From Hymenobacter taeanensis (lineage in GTDB: Bacteria; Bacteroidota; Bacteroidia; Cytophagales; Hymenobacteraceae), in NCBI RefSeq assembly GCF_013137895.1, contig NZ_CP053538.1, forward strand, positions 309,501 to 373,500: 64,000 bases of DNA. The letters are read 5' to 3'. Made by a program: the position numbers and the translations under genes. Of the stretch, positions 8,016 to 17,055 are shown piece after piece. The notes below the pieces were generated by a model, which was not told where the DNA came from, ran no database searches, and saw only the letters and a list, made by a program, of their open reading frames with translations. Position 1 is the first letter of the stretch; every line of letters starts with the position of its first letter.

Positions 8016-8852
8016 ATGTCGGCCCCTGACCCCACCAGCTACTTTGCGCAAAAAACCGATGCCGAGCTGCTCTACCTGGCGCAGCACGCCCAGCGCTATC
8101 CGGCGGCGGTAGCGCAAGCGGCCGTGCAGGAGCTGCAGCGCCGGGGCCTGATTCCGGAGGAGCTGCCGCAGGGGCCACCGGTTCGGCCGCAGCCTTCGGC
8201 TTCGCCAGACCTAACGGGCTGGGCTTTTCTGCGCCAGATCAGCCGCGGGGTTTTCTGGCCGCGCCCCGGCTATTTTGTTACACCTCTACTGCTATGGCTT
8301 AACCTACTGGCCTACGTGCTGCTGGCCCTGGTTGGGCAGAACCCCCTCAACCCCACCGCGCCTGATCTGGTGCGCTGGGGTGCCAATTTCACCCCACTTA
8401 CCCTGCATGGGCAGCCCTGGCGCCTGCTTACCAGCTGCTTCCTGCATGGCGGGCCGGGGCACTTGCTTATGAATATGTCGTCGTTGGTGTTTCTGGGGCT
8501 GATGACGGAGAGCCTGACGGGGCGCGGCCGGCTGCTGCTGGTGTACTTGTTAAGCGGGGTGGGTGGGGGCCTGCTCAGTTTGTGGTGGCACAGCCAGGGC
8601 GTACTGTCAGTAGGAGCTTCGGGCGCCATTTTTGGGCTCTACGGGCTGCTTCTGGCTACGCTGGCGGGGCACCCTACATCCTTCGACCGCTCTGCCCGCC
8701 GCACCGTGCTAGTTCTGGTGTTTTATCTGATGGCCAGCAGCCTCGCGGGTGGCCTGGAGGCCTACTCCACCGACAATGCCGCCCACGTGGGCGGCCTCCT
8801 CACGGGTTTTGTGCTGGGCTGGATCTGGCCTGGTAAACAAGTTCATTTATAA
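8016..8852 (+). CDS. Rhomboid family intramembrane serine protease with the KTDxEL N-terminal module
   Basis: This 278-residue protein begins with the same module as the previous gene (YFAQKTDAELLYLAQH through QELQRRGL). The six-helix rhomboid core follows: HGGPGHLLMNMSSL in TM2, the nucleophile Ser in GASGAIFG of TM4, and the catalytic His in AAHVGGLLTGFVLG of TM6. It cleaves transmembrane segments within the inner membrane. The cytosolic module may recruit substrates or partners, possibly the neighbouring single-pass protein; that is inference. Confidence 0.93.
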   Translation: MSAPDPTSYFAQKTDAELLYLAQHAQRYPAAVAQAAVQELQRRGLIPEELPQGPPVRPQPSASPDLTGWAFLRQISRGVFWPRPGYFVTPLLLWLNLLAYVLLALVGQNPLNPTAPDLVRWGANFTPLTLHGQPWRLLTSCFLHGGPGHLLMNMSSLVFLGLMTESLTGRGRLLLVYLLSGVGGGLLSLWWHSQGVLSVGASGAIFGLYGLLLATLAGHPTSFDRSARRTVLVLVFYLMASSLAGGLEAYSTDNAAHVGGLLTGFVLGWIWPGKQVHL

Positions 8853-9031
8853 CTCGTTATAATCTGTAATTGGTGGAGGCAATGCCGTTCGGATAAGTCT
8901 GTGAGAGCATACACATTGTGCAGCTTTCAGAACACTTTATTGTCTGTGTTGTATATTTTCCACGAATACTGCTCGTCTACCTTATCATCCGTACAAGAGG
9001 CCATTGGGCTTTTTATTTTCCCTTCCATTTT

Positions 9032-9982
9032 ATGAAACTACTCCTACGTACTGTGACGGCGGCGCTGGCAGCGCTGCTTTACTCTTCTGCGGCGCTAGCG
9101 CAAACGGCCCCCACCGTGCCCAACGGTGCAATGGAGACTTGGGTAACGCGCAACAGTGGCGAGGTTCCGCAGAGTTGGCTTAACGTGGATGACGTTATTG
9201 CTTACCTCGCCGACGTGCCCAGCTTGCCGGTGTCTTCCCTCACCATGACCAAGTCTTCGGATGCGCATGGTGGCAGCTTTGCCGCTCAGCTGGAAACCAA
9301 GGTATTTGCCGCCATTCAGCAGTCGGTACCAGGCCAGATGTTTTTGGGCACCCGGCTTAACCCTAATGGCAGCGGCGACTTTTTTGGGGGTATCCCCTAC
9401 ACCAGTCGTCCTACGCGCTTGCAGTTCTGGTATAAAGCCACCATTGCGCCTAATGCGGCCGATAAGCCCGCCTTTGCCATTCAGCTGCTGAAAACGAACG
9501 GTGGCACTACCCAGGAGGTGGCCTACATTGACGGGCTGCTGCCGGAGGCATCTACCTACACGCTTGTAGATGTGCCCATTACCTATTACCAAACCTTTGC
9601 GCCCGACACCATGCAGATGTTCTTCACGAGCAGCCACCTGCAGAACGTCACCGTTGGTAACAAGCTCTCTGTGGATGATATAACCCTGGCGGGCGTAGTT
9701 ACGGCTTCCCGCAACCCGGCCACCGAGTCGGCGCTGCAGATTTACCCCAACCCCAGCAAAGGCGGAGAATTCTCGCTGGCCTCTCTGGGTAATGCCGCCA
9801 TCTCAACGGCGCCCTTCATAGTGTCTGACGTTACGGGGCGTGAGGTACTGCGCCAGGCGGCAGCCTCCCCCGCCGACTCGCACGGCCGACTGGTAGACTT
9901 ACGCGGCCAACGCCCTGGTTTGTACACTCTACGCCTGCAAACTCCAGAAGGCCACATTGTGCGTAAACTGGTAGTTGAATAG
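9032..9982 (+). CDS. Secreted protein with T9SS C-terminal sorting domain
   Basis: The ATG at 9032 gives MKLLLRTVTAALAALL, a normal signal peptide ending in ALAQ; earlier in-frame starts would bury it. The 316-residue protein has an N-terminal segment PNGAMETWVTR...SWLNVDDV, seen at the start of Bacteroidota glycan-binding jelly-roll proteins, then a beta-rich body. A type A sorting domain ends the protein (IYPNPSKGGEF... GLYTLRLQTPEGHIVRKLVVE). It should cross the outer membrane by type IX secretion and be anchored or released. The ligand is unknown. A clear terminator follows. Confidence 0.88.
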   Translation: MKLLLRTVTAALAALLYSSAALAQTAPTVPNGAMETWVTRNSGEVPQSWLNVDDVIAYLADVPSLPVSSLTMTKSSDAHGGSFAAQLETKVFAAIQQSVPGQMFLGTRLNPNGSGDFFGGIPYTSRPTRLQFWYKATIAPNAADKPAFAIQLLKTNGGTTQEVAYIDGLLPEASTYTLVDVPITYYQTFAPDTMQMFFTSSHLQNVTVGNKLSVDDITLAGVVTASRNPATESALQIYPNPSKGGEFSLASLGNAAISTAPFIVSDVTGREVLRQAAASPADSHGRLVDLRGQRPGLYTLRLQTPEGHIVRKLVVE

Positions 9983-10009
9983 CCGCCGCGGTTTCCGTTT
10001 CCTCTTCTC

Positions 10010-10046
10010 GTCCGGCCACTGCAGTTAGCAGCGGCCGGACTTTTTT
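10010..10046 (+). terminator. Intrinsic terminator of the T9SS cargo gene
   Basis: An 8-bp GTCCGGCC/GGCCGGAC stem is followed by TTTTTTA, 28 bases after the stop. Confidence 0.85.
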
Positions 10047-10147
10047 ACGGGTGCACTGTTTGCTGTTCAGTGACCCACGCCCCGTGGGGCATGTTCTGCC
10101 GAAGTAATACTTACTTGCTTCCTCTATCACCCGCAACTCGTTACCCC

Positions 10148-11290
10148 GTGTCAGAAACGCCAGACTCTACCGCATCTACCTCCGCAGCTGGCGGCAGCCG
10201 GTGGCGCCGGGTGGCCGCCGCGGCCGGGCGCGTTGCGCGGGCCCCACTGGTGGGGGCCGAGTTTCTGTACCGGGCCGGGCAGGAGAACATGCACTTTACC
10301 CTGCCGGTGCTCAACGGTGCCTTCGGCGACCAGCTTGCGGCGCGCCAGGATTCCCGGACCATTCAGATGAGCTTCCGGCGTCATGAGGCGGACGTACCCG
10401 TGGCAGATCTGCGCCTCACCCCAGGCCCTACGGGGCGGCCCCAGAAAACGGTGGTATTTCTGCACGGCCTTATGGGCGATGAAATTATCTGGCAGGCGGG
10501 TTCTACCACGGGCCCGCGCTACGGCCCCGCGCTTCAGCAGGACTTAGGCGCGTGCTGCCTCTACGTGCGCTACAACTCGGGACTGCATATTTCAGAAAAT
10601 GGGCAGCAGCTACACCAACTGCTAACCGAACTGGTGCGCGCCTTTCCGGCTGCAGTGGGCGAGCTGGTGCTGGTAGGCCACAGCATGGGCGGCCTGGTTA
10701 TCCGGAGCGCCGGGTATTACGCTGAGCAGGAGGCCCGGAGCGGCAGTGAGACGGCTACGGCAGAAGGGCCTGGTCTGGAGCCTACCCAACCCGCCAGCTG
10801 GCTAGGCCACCTCCGCGACGTGCTACTGTTGGGCGTACCCAACGATGGCTCATTTTTAGAGCAGAACAGCTTTTTCACTTCCCTGATTCTGCGCAAAATC
10901 AACCTGTGGCCTACGCGGTTTGTGAGTGGCCTGATTGACCAGCGCAGCAACGGCATCAAAGACCTGCGCCACGCCCGGCTGGTGGAGCAGGACTGGCAGA
11001 ACCCACACGCCGACGACCTGTTTCCGCCCCGCACGGTGGTGCCGCCCCTACCCGGCGTGCACTACCACATTCTGGTGGGCTCCCTGTTGAAGTCGGCTAC
11101 CTCGGTGCTGCATGAGTATTTCGGCGACGGGCTGGTGGGGGCCGGCAGTGCTCACGGCCGCATCTTCCGCGACCCAGCCGCCCCACCCGACCTGCGTATT
11201 AGCACGCAAGTGTACCCCAAGCTCCACCACGGCACCCTGCTCAGCAACCCCGAAGTATATGCCTACCTGCGCGATGTGGTGGCACAATAA
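10148..11290 (+). CDS. Alpha/beta hydrolase, lipase/esterase-like
   Basis: The protein has the oxyanion segment VVFLHGLMGDE, a nucleophile elbow VLVGHSMGGLV, a DDLFPP acid region and a late His in LHHGTLLSNPEVY. This is a PGAP1-like or lipase-like hydrolase without a signal peptide. The start is uncertain: the GTG at 10148 gives MSETPDSTAS and follows the upstream terminator, while an ATG at 10091 would add 19 residues. It stands alone. Substrate is unknown; ester or lipid hydrolysis is inferred from the fold. Confidence 0.82.
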   Translation: MSETPDSTASTSAAGGSRWRRVAAAAGRVARAPLVGAEFLYRAGQENMHFTLPVLNGAFGDQLAARQDSRTIQMSFRRHEADVPVADLRLTPGPTGRPQKTVVFLHGLMGDEIIWQAGSTTGPRYGPALQQDLGACCLYVRYNSGLHISENGQQLHQLLTELVRAFPAAVGELVLVGHSMGGLVIRSAGYYAEQEARSGSETATAEGPGLEPTQPASWLGHLRDVLLLGVPNDGSFLEQNSFFTSLILRKINLWPTRFVSGLIDQRSNGIKDLRHARLVEQDWQNPHADDLFPPRTVVPPLPGVHYHILVGSLLKSATSVLHEYFGDGLVGAGSAHGRIFRDPAAPPDLRISTQVYPKLHHGTLLSNPEVYAYLRDVVAQ

Positions 11291-11446
11291 CGCACATCGT
11301 AAACCTGACTCACACCGCAAGTGGCCCCCTACAAGGTATGAGCAATGAGTGACGCTATCAGGTCTCGGATAAGGTTCCTCCCACTTTGTTGATTACTCAT
11401 ACGTGGCAGCTCTTGCCCTTCCAGAAGAAACCGAACACATGCTTTC

Positions 11447-12472
11447 GTGACCATTCCACTGCGCATTACGCATATTCAAGAAGAAGCCCCGCAGGCCAAA
11501 ACGTTCTGGCTGGAGCCGCCCTACTCTATTCAGTACCGGGCCGGGCAATACCTCACGCTGCTCCATCCGCGCCACCCGGGGCTGCGGCGGTCCTATTCGC
11601 TGTCATCGGCGCCGGAGGTGGATAGTGGCCTGACCATCACGCTACGCCGGGTGGCCAATGGGTTATTCTCGCGGTGGCTGATTGATGAAGCGGCCGTGGG
11701 CGATGAGGTGCTCACACTGGGAGCCGGCGGGTTGTTTACGCTGCCCACGCACTCAGAAGTGGCCTACGAGCAGTTGCTGCTGTTTGCCGCCGGCAGCGGC
11801 ATCACGCCGGTATTCTCCCTGCTAAAGTCGGTGCTGCACACTCAGCCCGAAGTGCGGGTGCTGCTCATCTACAGCAACCGCACCCCCGAGGATGCCATTT
11901 TTGGGCGAGAGTTACGAAAGATGGCAGCGCGTTACCCCGGTCGGCTGCACGTGGAGTTTCTCTTCAGCAATTACCCTGATCTAGCAAGGGCGCGGCTGTA
12001 CAAAGACTTGCTCGTAACACTTGTGCAGCAGCACGCTACCACCACCCCGGCCCGAATGCTGGCCTACGTATGTGGCCCCCTCGATTACATGCGGATGTGC
12101 ACGTATGGTTTGCATGCCCTAGGCCTATCGGCCGACCGCATTCGGCGAGAGAATTTTGTGCCGCCCCCTTCTACCCGGCCTGCTCTTCCGCCTGATACGG
12201 CCACGCGCACTGTGGAGGTGGAAGTAGGCGGGCACACGCACCGTCTCCCCGTCGCCTTCCCCGATACCATTTTGCGAGCCGCCCGCAAGCAAGGCCTGAC
12301 CTTGCCCTACAGCTGCGAGGCCGGCGTGTGCGGCAATTGCGTAGCCCGGTGCGTATCGGGGCACGTGTGGCTTTCCTACAACGAGGTCTTGACTGAGCGT
12401 GACCTTGCCCAGGGCCTCACGCTGACCTGCGTAGGCCACCCCGTAGGCGGCAACGTACGGCTACTTGTGTAA
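11447..12472 (+). CDS. Ferredoxin-NAD(P)H reductase with C-terminal [2Fe-2S] ferredoxin domain (PaaE/Hmp-reductase type)
   Basis: The 341-residue protein contains an FAD-binding barrel with RSYSLSSAP, a nicotinamide domain with GSGITPVFSLL and YVCGPLDYM, and a plant-type ferredoxin domain with CEAGVCGNCVARC plus a later TC. Such proteins pass electrons from NAD(P)H through FAD and the iron-sulfur centre to an oxygenase or other acceptor. No partner oxygenase is adjacent. It begins at a GTG (11447), which fixes a start right before the conserved barrel. It ends 8 bases from the convergent beta-barrel gene. Confidence 0.92.
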   Translation: MTIPLRITHIQEEAPQAKTFWLEPPYSIQYRAGQYLTLLHPRHPGLRRSYSLSSAPEVDSGLTITLRRVANGLFSRWLIDEAAVGDEVLTLGAGGLFTLPTHSEVAYEQLLLFAAGSGITPVFSLLKSVLHTQPEVRVLLIYSNRTPEDAIFGRELRKMAARYPGRLHVEFLFSNYPDLARARLYKDLLVTLVQQHATTTPARMLAYVCGPLDYMRMCTYGLHALGLSADRIRRENFVPPPSTRPALPPDTATRTVEVEVGGHTHRLPVAFPDTILRAARKQGLTLPYSCEAGVCGNCVARCVSGHVWLSYNEVLTERDLAQGLTLTCVGHPVGGNVRLLV

Positions 12473-12479
12473 TCAGCTC

Positions 12480-13148
12480 CTAGTAAGCCGGGGCTCCAAA
12501 CCGGTAGCTAACCCCCAAATTAGCCCCGAACCCGGGGGCTAATCCCCAAACCGAGACAGGTGGAATTTTCGTGTTCTTGCTTATTAGCAGTTCTCCACCG
12601 ATAGAAAGGTGCGGCCCCAGCAAGTAGCGTAGGCCCAGGCCACCCACTAGGTGAGGCGTGGTTTCACGAATGGGTTGATAATAATAGGCCGAGCTAGCTC
12701 CTGTTGTGGTGCTGGTGCGGTAAGCCGCATCTTTTTGCATTCCGCTCACCACTGCCAGACCTAGCAGCCAATCAAATTGCAGATGGTGGCTCGGCTGGCT
12801 TCGGTTAAAGCGAGCCAGGAGCGTTACCGCAGTGCTGCGTGTTTCCTCACGATACGTGAAATCATACAGCTCCCCGTCAACCTGGCCCTGGTTATGGGTT
12901 TGATTGACCACCCGGCCATACTGCACTTCAGCCTGCAGTGACACTTTAGGGGTGACGGTGTAGCCCCCCATCAGGTACACTGGCCGAGCCCGAACGTAGG
13001 GCCGGTTAATAGAATAATAATAGTGGTACCCGGCCCCAGCCCCAACATACCACTTGCCCGCTGCGGGCACCGAATCGGGTGTTTGCGCAGTAGCGGAATA
13101 GCAGTTAAGCACTGCAGCAGCTCCTATAAGCACAGGTAAACGCATCAT
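12480..13148 (-). CDS. Outer-membrane beta-barrel protein
   Basis: The ATG at 13148 gives a signal peptide (MMRLPVLIGAAAVLNCYSATAQ). The body of about 200 residues consists of alternating-residue strands (WYVGAGAGYHYYYS, PVYLMGGYTV, LGLRYLLGPHLSIGGELL) and ends in GVSYRFGAPAY, close to the terminal aromatic signal of small barrels. Function is unknown; similar proteins are annotated only as outer-membrane beta-barrel domain proteins. It is likely monocistronic, since the terminator of the GH31 gene lies just upstream. Confidence 0.82.
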   Translation of the reverse strand: MMRLPVLIGAAAVLNCYSATAQTPDSVPAAGKWYVGAGAGYHYYYSINRPYVRARPVYLMGGYTVTPKVSLQAEVQYGRVVNQTHNQGQVDGELYDFTYREETRSTAVTLLARFNRSQPSHHLQFDWLLGLAVVSGMQKDAAYRTSTTTGASSAYYYQPIRETTPHLVGGLGLRYLLGPHLSIGGELLISKNTKIPPVSVWGLAPGFGANLGVSYRFGAPAY

Positions 13149-13281
13149 GGATAGCACGTAACAATCAGTAAATAAAGCAGGCCGAATATATATCTATTTC
13201 GCAGCTGGTTTATCTGAAGTACTGTTCTAGCTGCTTTATTATTTATTCTATTGCTCTGATTGCGCCTGCCTCCAGCAGCAC

Positions 13282-13318
13282 AAAAAAGGCTTCCAGCACT
13301 GCGCTGAAAGCCTTTTTG
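13282..13318. terminator. Intrinsic terminator of the GH31 gene
   Basis: An AAAAAGGCTT / AAGCCTTTTT-type hairpin with A and T tracts on both sides lies 20 bases beyond the minus-strand GH31 stop. Confidence 0.8.
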
Positions 13319-13337
13319 TAAGCAGTAGCAAGCTCCT

Positions 13338-15770
13338 CTACCCAATCACCAACTCCGTAAAACTAGCCCCAACCACTACGCTCGGTAGGCTGAGACCGGT
13401 TTCGGTAATAGTTTCTTCCCCGTCTGCAGGAGTACCATCGAGGCTGAACGCGGCGGCCGCAAAGGGCAGGCCGTGCAGCACCACGCGGTAGGTGGTAAAG
13501 GTGGGCTGATAGTCGCCCTCGGTTTCCTGCTGCAGCACCAGGCCGGTTTCGGTGCCTTTCACTTTAAAGCGGCGCGTAGTGCTCTGGCCGTTCTGGTAAC
13601 CGTAGCCCTCGCCCCCATCCTCATAGAGCACACTGGTTTCCGTTCCGTTCTTGTAGTACACGTGCAGGGTCACTTCTTCTACCACTTTCTCGCCTACGTA
13701 TTGCATCAGCGGGTACATGGGCAGTACGGCACCGGCCTTAATGAACAGCGGAATCCGGTCGAGGGGGGCGCTGGCCCACACTTCGGCGCCGCCGGCTTTG
13801 GCCTCATCGGTCCAGTAATAGAACCAGTTGCCACGGGGCAGGTACATCCAGCGGCCATCGGCGCCGGGCGTAGTAATGGGGCACACCAGCAGATGGTCGC
13901 CGAGGGCAAACTCGGCCATCCGCAGGTAGGTATCGGTGTCGGTCTGGTCGAGGAAGGCCAGGGGGCGCAGCATGGGCGTGCCTTGCTGCGTGTACTGCCA
14001 GAAAGTGGTGTACATGTAGGGCAGCAGGCGGTAGCGCAGCTCAATAAAGCCCTTGGCCAGCTCGGCGTACTGCTCCCCGAAGCTCCAGGGCTCCTGGTCG
14101 CCGTGGTCGCCGGAGCTGTGGGTCCGGAAGAACGGATGGAACGCTCCCAGCGCTACCCAACGCACGTACAGCTCCCCATCGGGCGTGTCAATAAAGCCCC
14201 CGATATCAGACCCAATAAAGCTGAAGCCCGAAATGCTTAGGCGCTGGCACTGGATGTTGGCCAGCCACAGATGCTCCCAGGAAGCCACGTTGTCGCCGGT
14301 CCAGCCGGAGGAGTAGCGCTGCCCACCCGAGTAGGTGCTGCGCGTGATGGTGAACGGGCGGTTGGGGTAGCTGAACTGCTTCACACCGGCCGCCGTAGCC
14401 CGCGCCATCTGCATGCCGTAGATGTTATGGGCCTTTTTGTGCGAGGCCTGGTGACCGTCGTAGCTGAAGCGCACATCGTCGGGGAAGGTGCCCTTCTCGA
14501 ACACGGCGGGCTCGTTCATGTCGTTCCACACGCCCTTCACCCCGTCTTCCTGAATCAGGCCCTTAAACAGGCCGGCCCACCACTCGCGCACTTCAGGGCG
14601 GGTATAGTCGGGGAAGTTGCAGAGGCCGGGCCACACAGAGCCCTTCATCAGGGGCCCATCGGCGCGGCGGCAGAAGTAGTCATTGGCCAGCCCTTCGCGA
14701 TACACGCTGTAGTTGGGGTCAATCTTGATGCCGGGGTCAATGATGACAATGGTCTTGAAGCCATCCTCGGCCAGCTCCCGCACCATGCGCTTGGGGTCGG
14801 GGAAGTGGGTGGGGTTCCAGGTAAAGCACCGGTAGCCATCCATGTAGTCGATGTCGAGGTAGAGCGCGTCGCAGGGTATCTGCCGGTCGCGGAAGCCCTT
14901 GGCAATGCCCTTGAACAGGCTCTCGGGGAAGTAGCTCCACTTGCACTGGTGGTAGCCCAGGGCCCACAGCGGGGGCAGCTCAGGCGGGCAGGTCAGGCGG
15001 GTGTACTCCTCGGTTACTTCCAGCAGCGAGGGGCCGTAGATGAAATAGTAGTTCATCTCGCCGCCCTGCGCCCAGAAGCTGGCTACGTCGGCCCGCTCAG
15101 CGGCAAAATCAAAGGAAGCCTTAAAGGTGTTATCGAAGAAGATGCCGTGCGCAATTTTCTGGTGCAAGGCCAGGAAAAACGGAATGTTCTTGTAGAGCGG
15201 GTCGGAGCCCTTCACGTAGCCGTAGGTATCGGTACCCCAGTTGGTGAACTGCTTGCCGCGCAGGTTCATGTTCTCGGGCTTGTCGCCGAGGCCGTAGTAG
15301 TGGGCGCCGCTTTGCACCAGCTTGCTCATCTTCACGATGTCGTTGCCGGTTTCGTACTCATACTCCCAGTGAAAGCCTTTCTCGTCTTCGCTCAGCACCG
15401 AGCCGGAGCGGTCGAGCACGCGGCTGGCCAGGTTGGCTTTCGAGATGGTGCAAATGAGGCGGTCGGTGGTGATGCGGTAGTGGTCGAGCTTCTCCCGAAA
15501 TTCCAGGAACTCGGGCTCCTGCCGGGCCGGCACTCCTTCAGGGAAAGCGTAGCTGAAATCGGGGGCAAACCCGTTATCAGTAGCGAACCGGAAGCGCAGA
15601 ACTTTATCAGTAATTACCTGAAGCTGGAGCTGGACGTTGTTGTCGCACTGAAAGAGAAAATCAGCCCCAGACTGCTGACAGGAAACGACTTGGCCAGGAT
15701 AAAACTCCTGCTTGGCCCGTGCGGCCAAGTCGTTTACCATGTAATTGTTCTCCTGAATAGTATCGGCCAT
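13338..15770 (-). CDS. Alpha-glucosidase, glycoside hydrolase family 31
   Basis: The 810-residue protein has the GH31 order of N-terminal beta-sandwich, (beta/alpha)8 barrel and C-terminal beta domains. The catalytic nucleophile lies in KGVWNDMNEPAVF, with substrate-pocket strands DALYLDIDYMDGYRCFTW and GSDIGGF and the HSSGDH region. There is no signal peptide, so it probably acts on cytoplasmic alpha-glucosides or maltodextrins. It is divergent from the glycosyltransferase-like gene and two genes away from glgB, consistent with glycogen or starch turnover. A TACCTTG box lies 68 bases upstream of the ATG. Confidence 0.95.
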   Translation of the reverse strand: MADTIQENNYMVNDLAARAKQEFYPGQVVSCQQSGADFLFQCDNNVQLQLQVITDKVLRFRFATDNGFAPDFSYAFPEGVPARQEPEFLEFREKLDHYRITTDRLICTISKANLASRVLDRSGSVLSEDEKGFHWEYEYETGNDIVKMSKLVQSGAHYYGLGDKPENMNLRGKQFTNWGTDTYGYVKGSDPLYKNIPFFLALHQKIAHGIFFDNTFKASFDFAAERADVASFWAQGGEMNYYFIYGPSLLEVTEEYTRLTCPPELPPLWALGYHQCKWSYFPESLFKGIAKGFRDRQIPCDALYLDIDYMDGYRCFTWNPTHFPDPKRMVRELAEDGFKTIVIIDPGIKIDPNYSVYREGLANDYFCRRADGPLMKGSVWPGLCNFPDYTRPEVREWWAGLFKGLIQEDGVKGVWNDMNEPAVFEKGTFPDDVRFSYDGHQASHKKAHNIYGMQMARATAAGVKQFSYPNRPFTITRSTYSGGQRYSSGWTGDNVASWEHLWLANIQCQRLSISGFSFIGSDIGGFIDTPDGELYVRWVALGAFHPFFRTHSSGDHGDQEPWSFGEQYAELAKGFIELRYRLLPYMYTTFWQYTQQGTPMLRPLAFLDQTDTDTYLRMAEFALGDHLLVCPITTPGADGRWMYLPRGNWFYYWTDEAKAGGAEVWASAPLDRIPLFIKAGAVLPMYPLMQYVGEKVVEEVTLHVYYKNGTETSVLYEDGGEGYGYQNGQSTTRRFKVKGTETGLVLQQETEGDYQPTFTTYRVVLHGLPFAAAAFSLDGTPADGEETITETGLSLPSVVVGASFTELVIG

Positions 15771-15838
15771 GGTAATGAAGAGAGAGAAAGTAACACAGAC
15801 CCAGCACTGGCCGCGCCAGCAGAGTCTGTTTAAGCCTG

Positions 15839-15845
15839 CAAGGTA
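15839..15845 (-). promoter_or_regulatory. Candidate -7 element of the GH31 gene
   Basis: TACCTTG on the minus strand, the same heptamer found upstream of ggt and the serB-serA fusion. Here it would leave a 5' leader of roughly 65 bases. Confidence 0.4.
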
Positions 15846-15931
15846 AAAATGATTCCTGCGACTTCGGGTGGGCTACGGTTGAGTTTTTCGGAAAAAGGCC
15901 TTTTTAGGACACGGCGGGCGGCATTTTTCTC

Positions 15932-15938
15932 TACCTTG
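15932..15938 (+). promoter_or_regulatory. Candidate -7 element of the glycosyltransferase-like gene
   Basis: TACCTTG on the plus strand lies 39 bases before the ATG at 15978. It faces the GH31 box in the divergent intergenic region, which also holds the palindrome AAAAAGGCCTTTTT near 15892-15905. Confidence 0.4.
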
Positions 15939-15977
15939 CCGTACTAGGTTAGTGCCCGCCTTCTGTTATGCCCCCTT

Positions 15978-17033
15978 ATGACGCCTGCTGCATCCCACGT
16001 ACTGCTACTCGGCTGGGACGATTCTCCCCGCTCCGGCGAGCAGTCTGCTCCGCCCGTATTGACGCTCGTTCAGGCGTTGGCGCCCCACACGCCACTGGCC
16101 ATTGTGCTGCCTCGCCGGTCCATCACGCTCACGGCCGCTCCGAACGCTAACATCACCGTATTATCGGAGCTCACGCCTGAGCAAGTCAAGGCTTTTCCGG
16201 CTCGTCCGGATCATGCGGCCGGCTGGCAAGTTCCGACCGCGCCCTACCTGGGTAGTTCAGCGGGTGCAGCGGGCACCGCTGGTGGGCAAGCGCCACTGGC
16301 TACGCCCGTTGAGCCCTACATTGGCCGCTCGGCGCAGTCAGCGTCTATATCCACTGCGCCAAGTACTACTGAAGGTACCCAGCCCACAGCGCCTGCCGGC
16401 ATTGCTGCCTTGCAAACGCCCCAGTCACTGCCTCAGCCAGTTATCCCTACGGGCGGCCTGCTAAACCACGATGAGTTTGAGGATGACGGGGCGGAGCCTG
16501 ACGCTACTGAGGCACAGGACCTTTCGCAGCCGCAGGATGATCTGGTGCCAAACGTTGCAGCCGCTGAAAACTCAGCGCCAGCAGCCCCCACCAATGGCCT
16601 GCCCGATAGCCTGGCGGCGTTGCAACTAACCCCAACTGCTGAGGCCGACCTTAACTACCAGGTAATTCAGTACGCCCGCCTAGCCTCCCGGCAGGTAGCG
16701 GCGGAAGACGTTACCGTGATATATGCCTCGGACTGGCCTACGTGGCTGGCGGCTATGGAAATCAGGCAGCAAACGGGCCGGCCATTGGTACTGCACGTGC
16801 ACAGCCTGGCCCAGGACCGCAATACGCCCGCCGACCGCGGCTGGATTCTGGAGCTGGAGCGCATTGCCATGCGCCGGGCCGACGTGGTGCTGGCCGCGTC
16901 TGAAGCCGTAGCCGAGCGCGTGCGCGCTGCCTACCCGGCAGCCGCCCAAAACCTTCAGGTAGTATCTTCTGATGATACTGCTGCTTTACAACGCGTGCTG
17001 GGCCAGCTGGAATCAGGCTGGGCCCGCCGTTAG
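15978..17033 (+). CDS. GT-B type glycosyltransferase N-terminal-domain protein lacking the donor domain
   Basis: The 351-residue protein opens with HVLLLGWDDSPRSG, like the first strand of GT4/GT5 acceptor domains. A long low-complexity Ala/Pro/Thr/Gln region (about residues 80-210) follows. The second half of the acceptor domain comes last (VIYASDWPTWLAAMEIRQQTGRPLVLHVHS, then RRADVVLAASEAVAERV). The C-terminal UDP- or ADP-sugar binding domain that completes these enzymes is absent; the frame ends just after residue 345 and the next gene is unrelated. With GH31 and GlgB as neighbours a role in alpha-glucan metabolism is plausible, but catalytic activity alone is doubtful. Confidence 0.7.
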   Translation: MTPAASHVLLLGWDDSPRSGEQSAPPVLTLVQALAPHTPLAIVLPRRSITLTAAPNANITVLSELTPEQVKAFPARPDHAAGWQVPTAPYLGSSAGAAGTAGGQAPLATPVEPYIGRSAQSASISTAPSTTEGTQPTAPAGIAALQTPQSLPQPVIPTGGLLNHDEFEDDGAEPDATEAQDLSQPQDDLVPNVAAAENSAPAAPTNGLPDSLAALQLTPTAEADLNYQVIQYARLASRQVAAEDVTVIYASDWPTWLAAMEIRQQTGRPLVLHVHSLAQDRNTPADRGWILELERIAMRRADVVLAASEAVAERVRAAYPAAAQNLQVVSSDDTAALQRVLGQLESGWARR

Positions 17034-17055
17034 ACTGTCTTTTACTTTCCCTTAC

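Noticed and set aside
14271..15833. 520-residue open frame antisense to the GH31 gene
   Set aside because: High GC leaves long antisense frames; the GH31 motifs on the minus strand are unmistakable and the antisense protein has no domain pattern.
15891..15905. Palindrome AAAAAGGCCTTTTT between divergent GH31 and glycosyltransferase-like genes
   Set aside because: It is too short and lies upstream of both genes, so it is not a terminator for either; an operator role is possible but unsupported.
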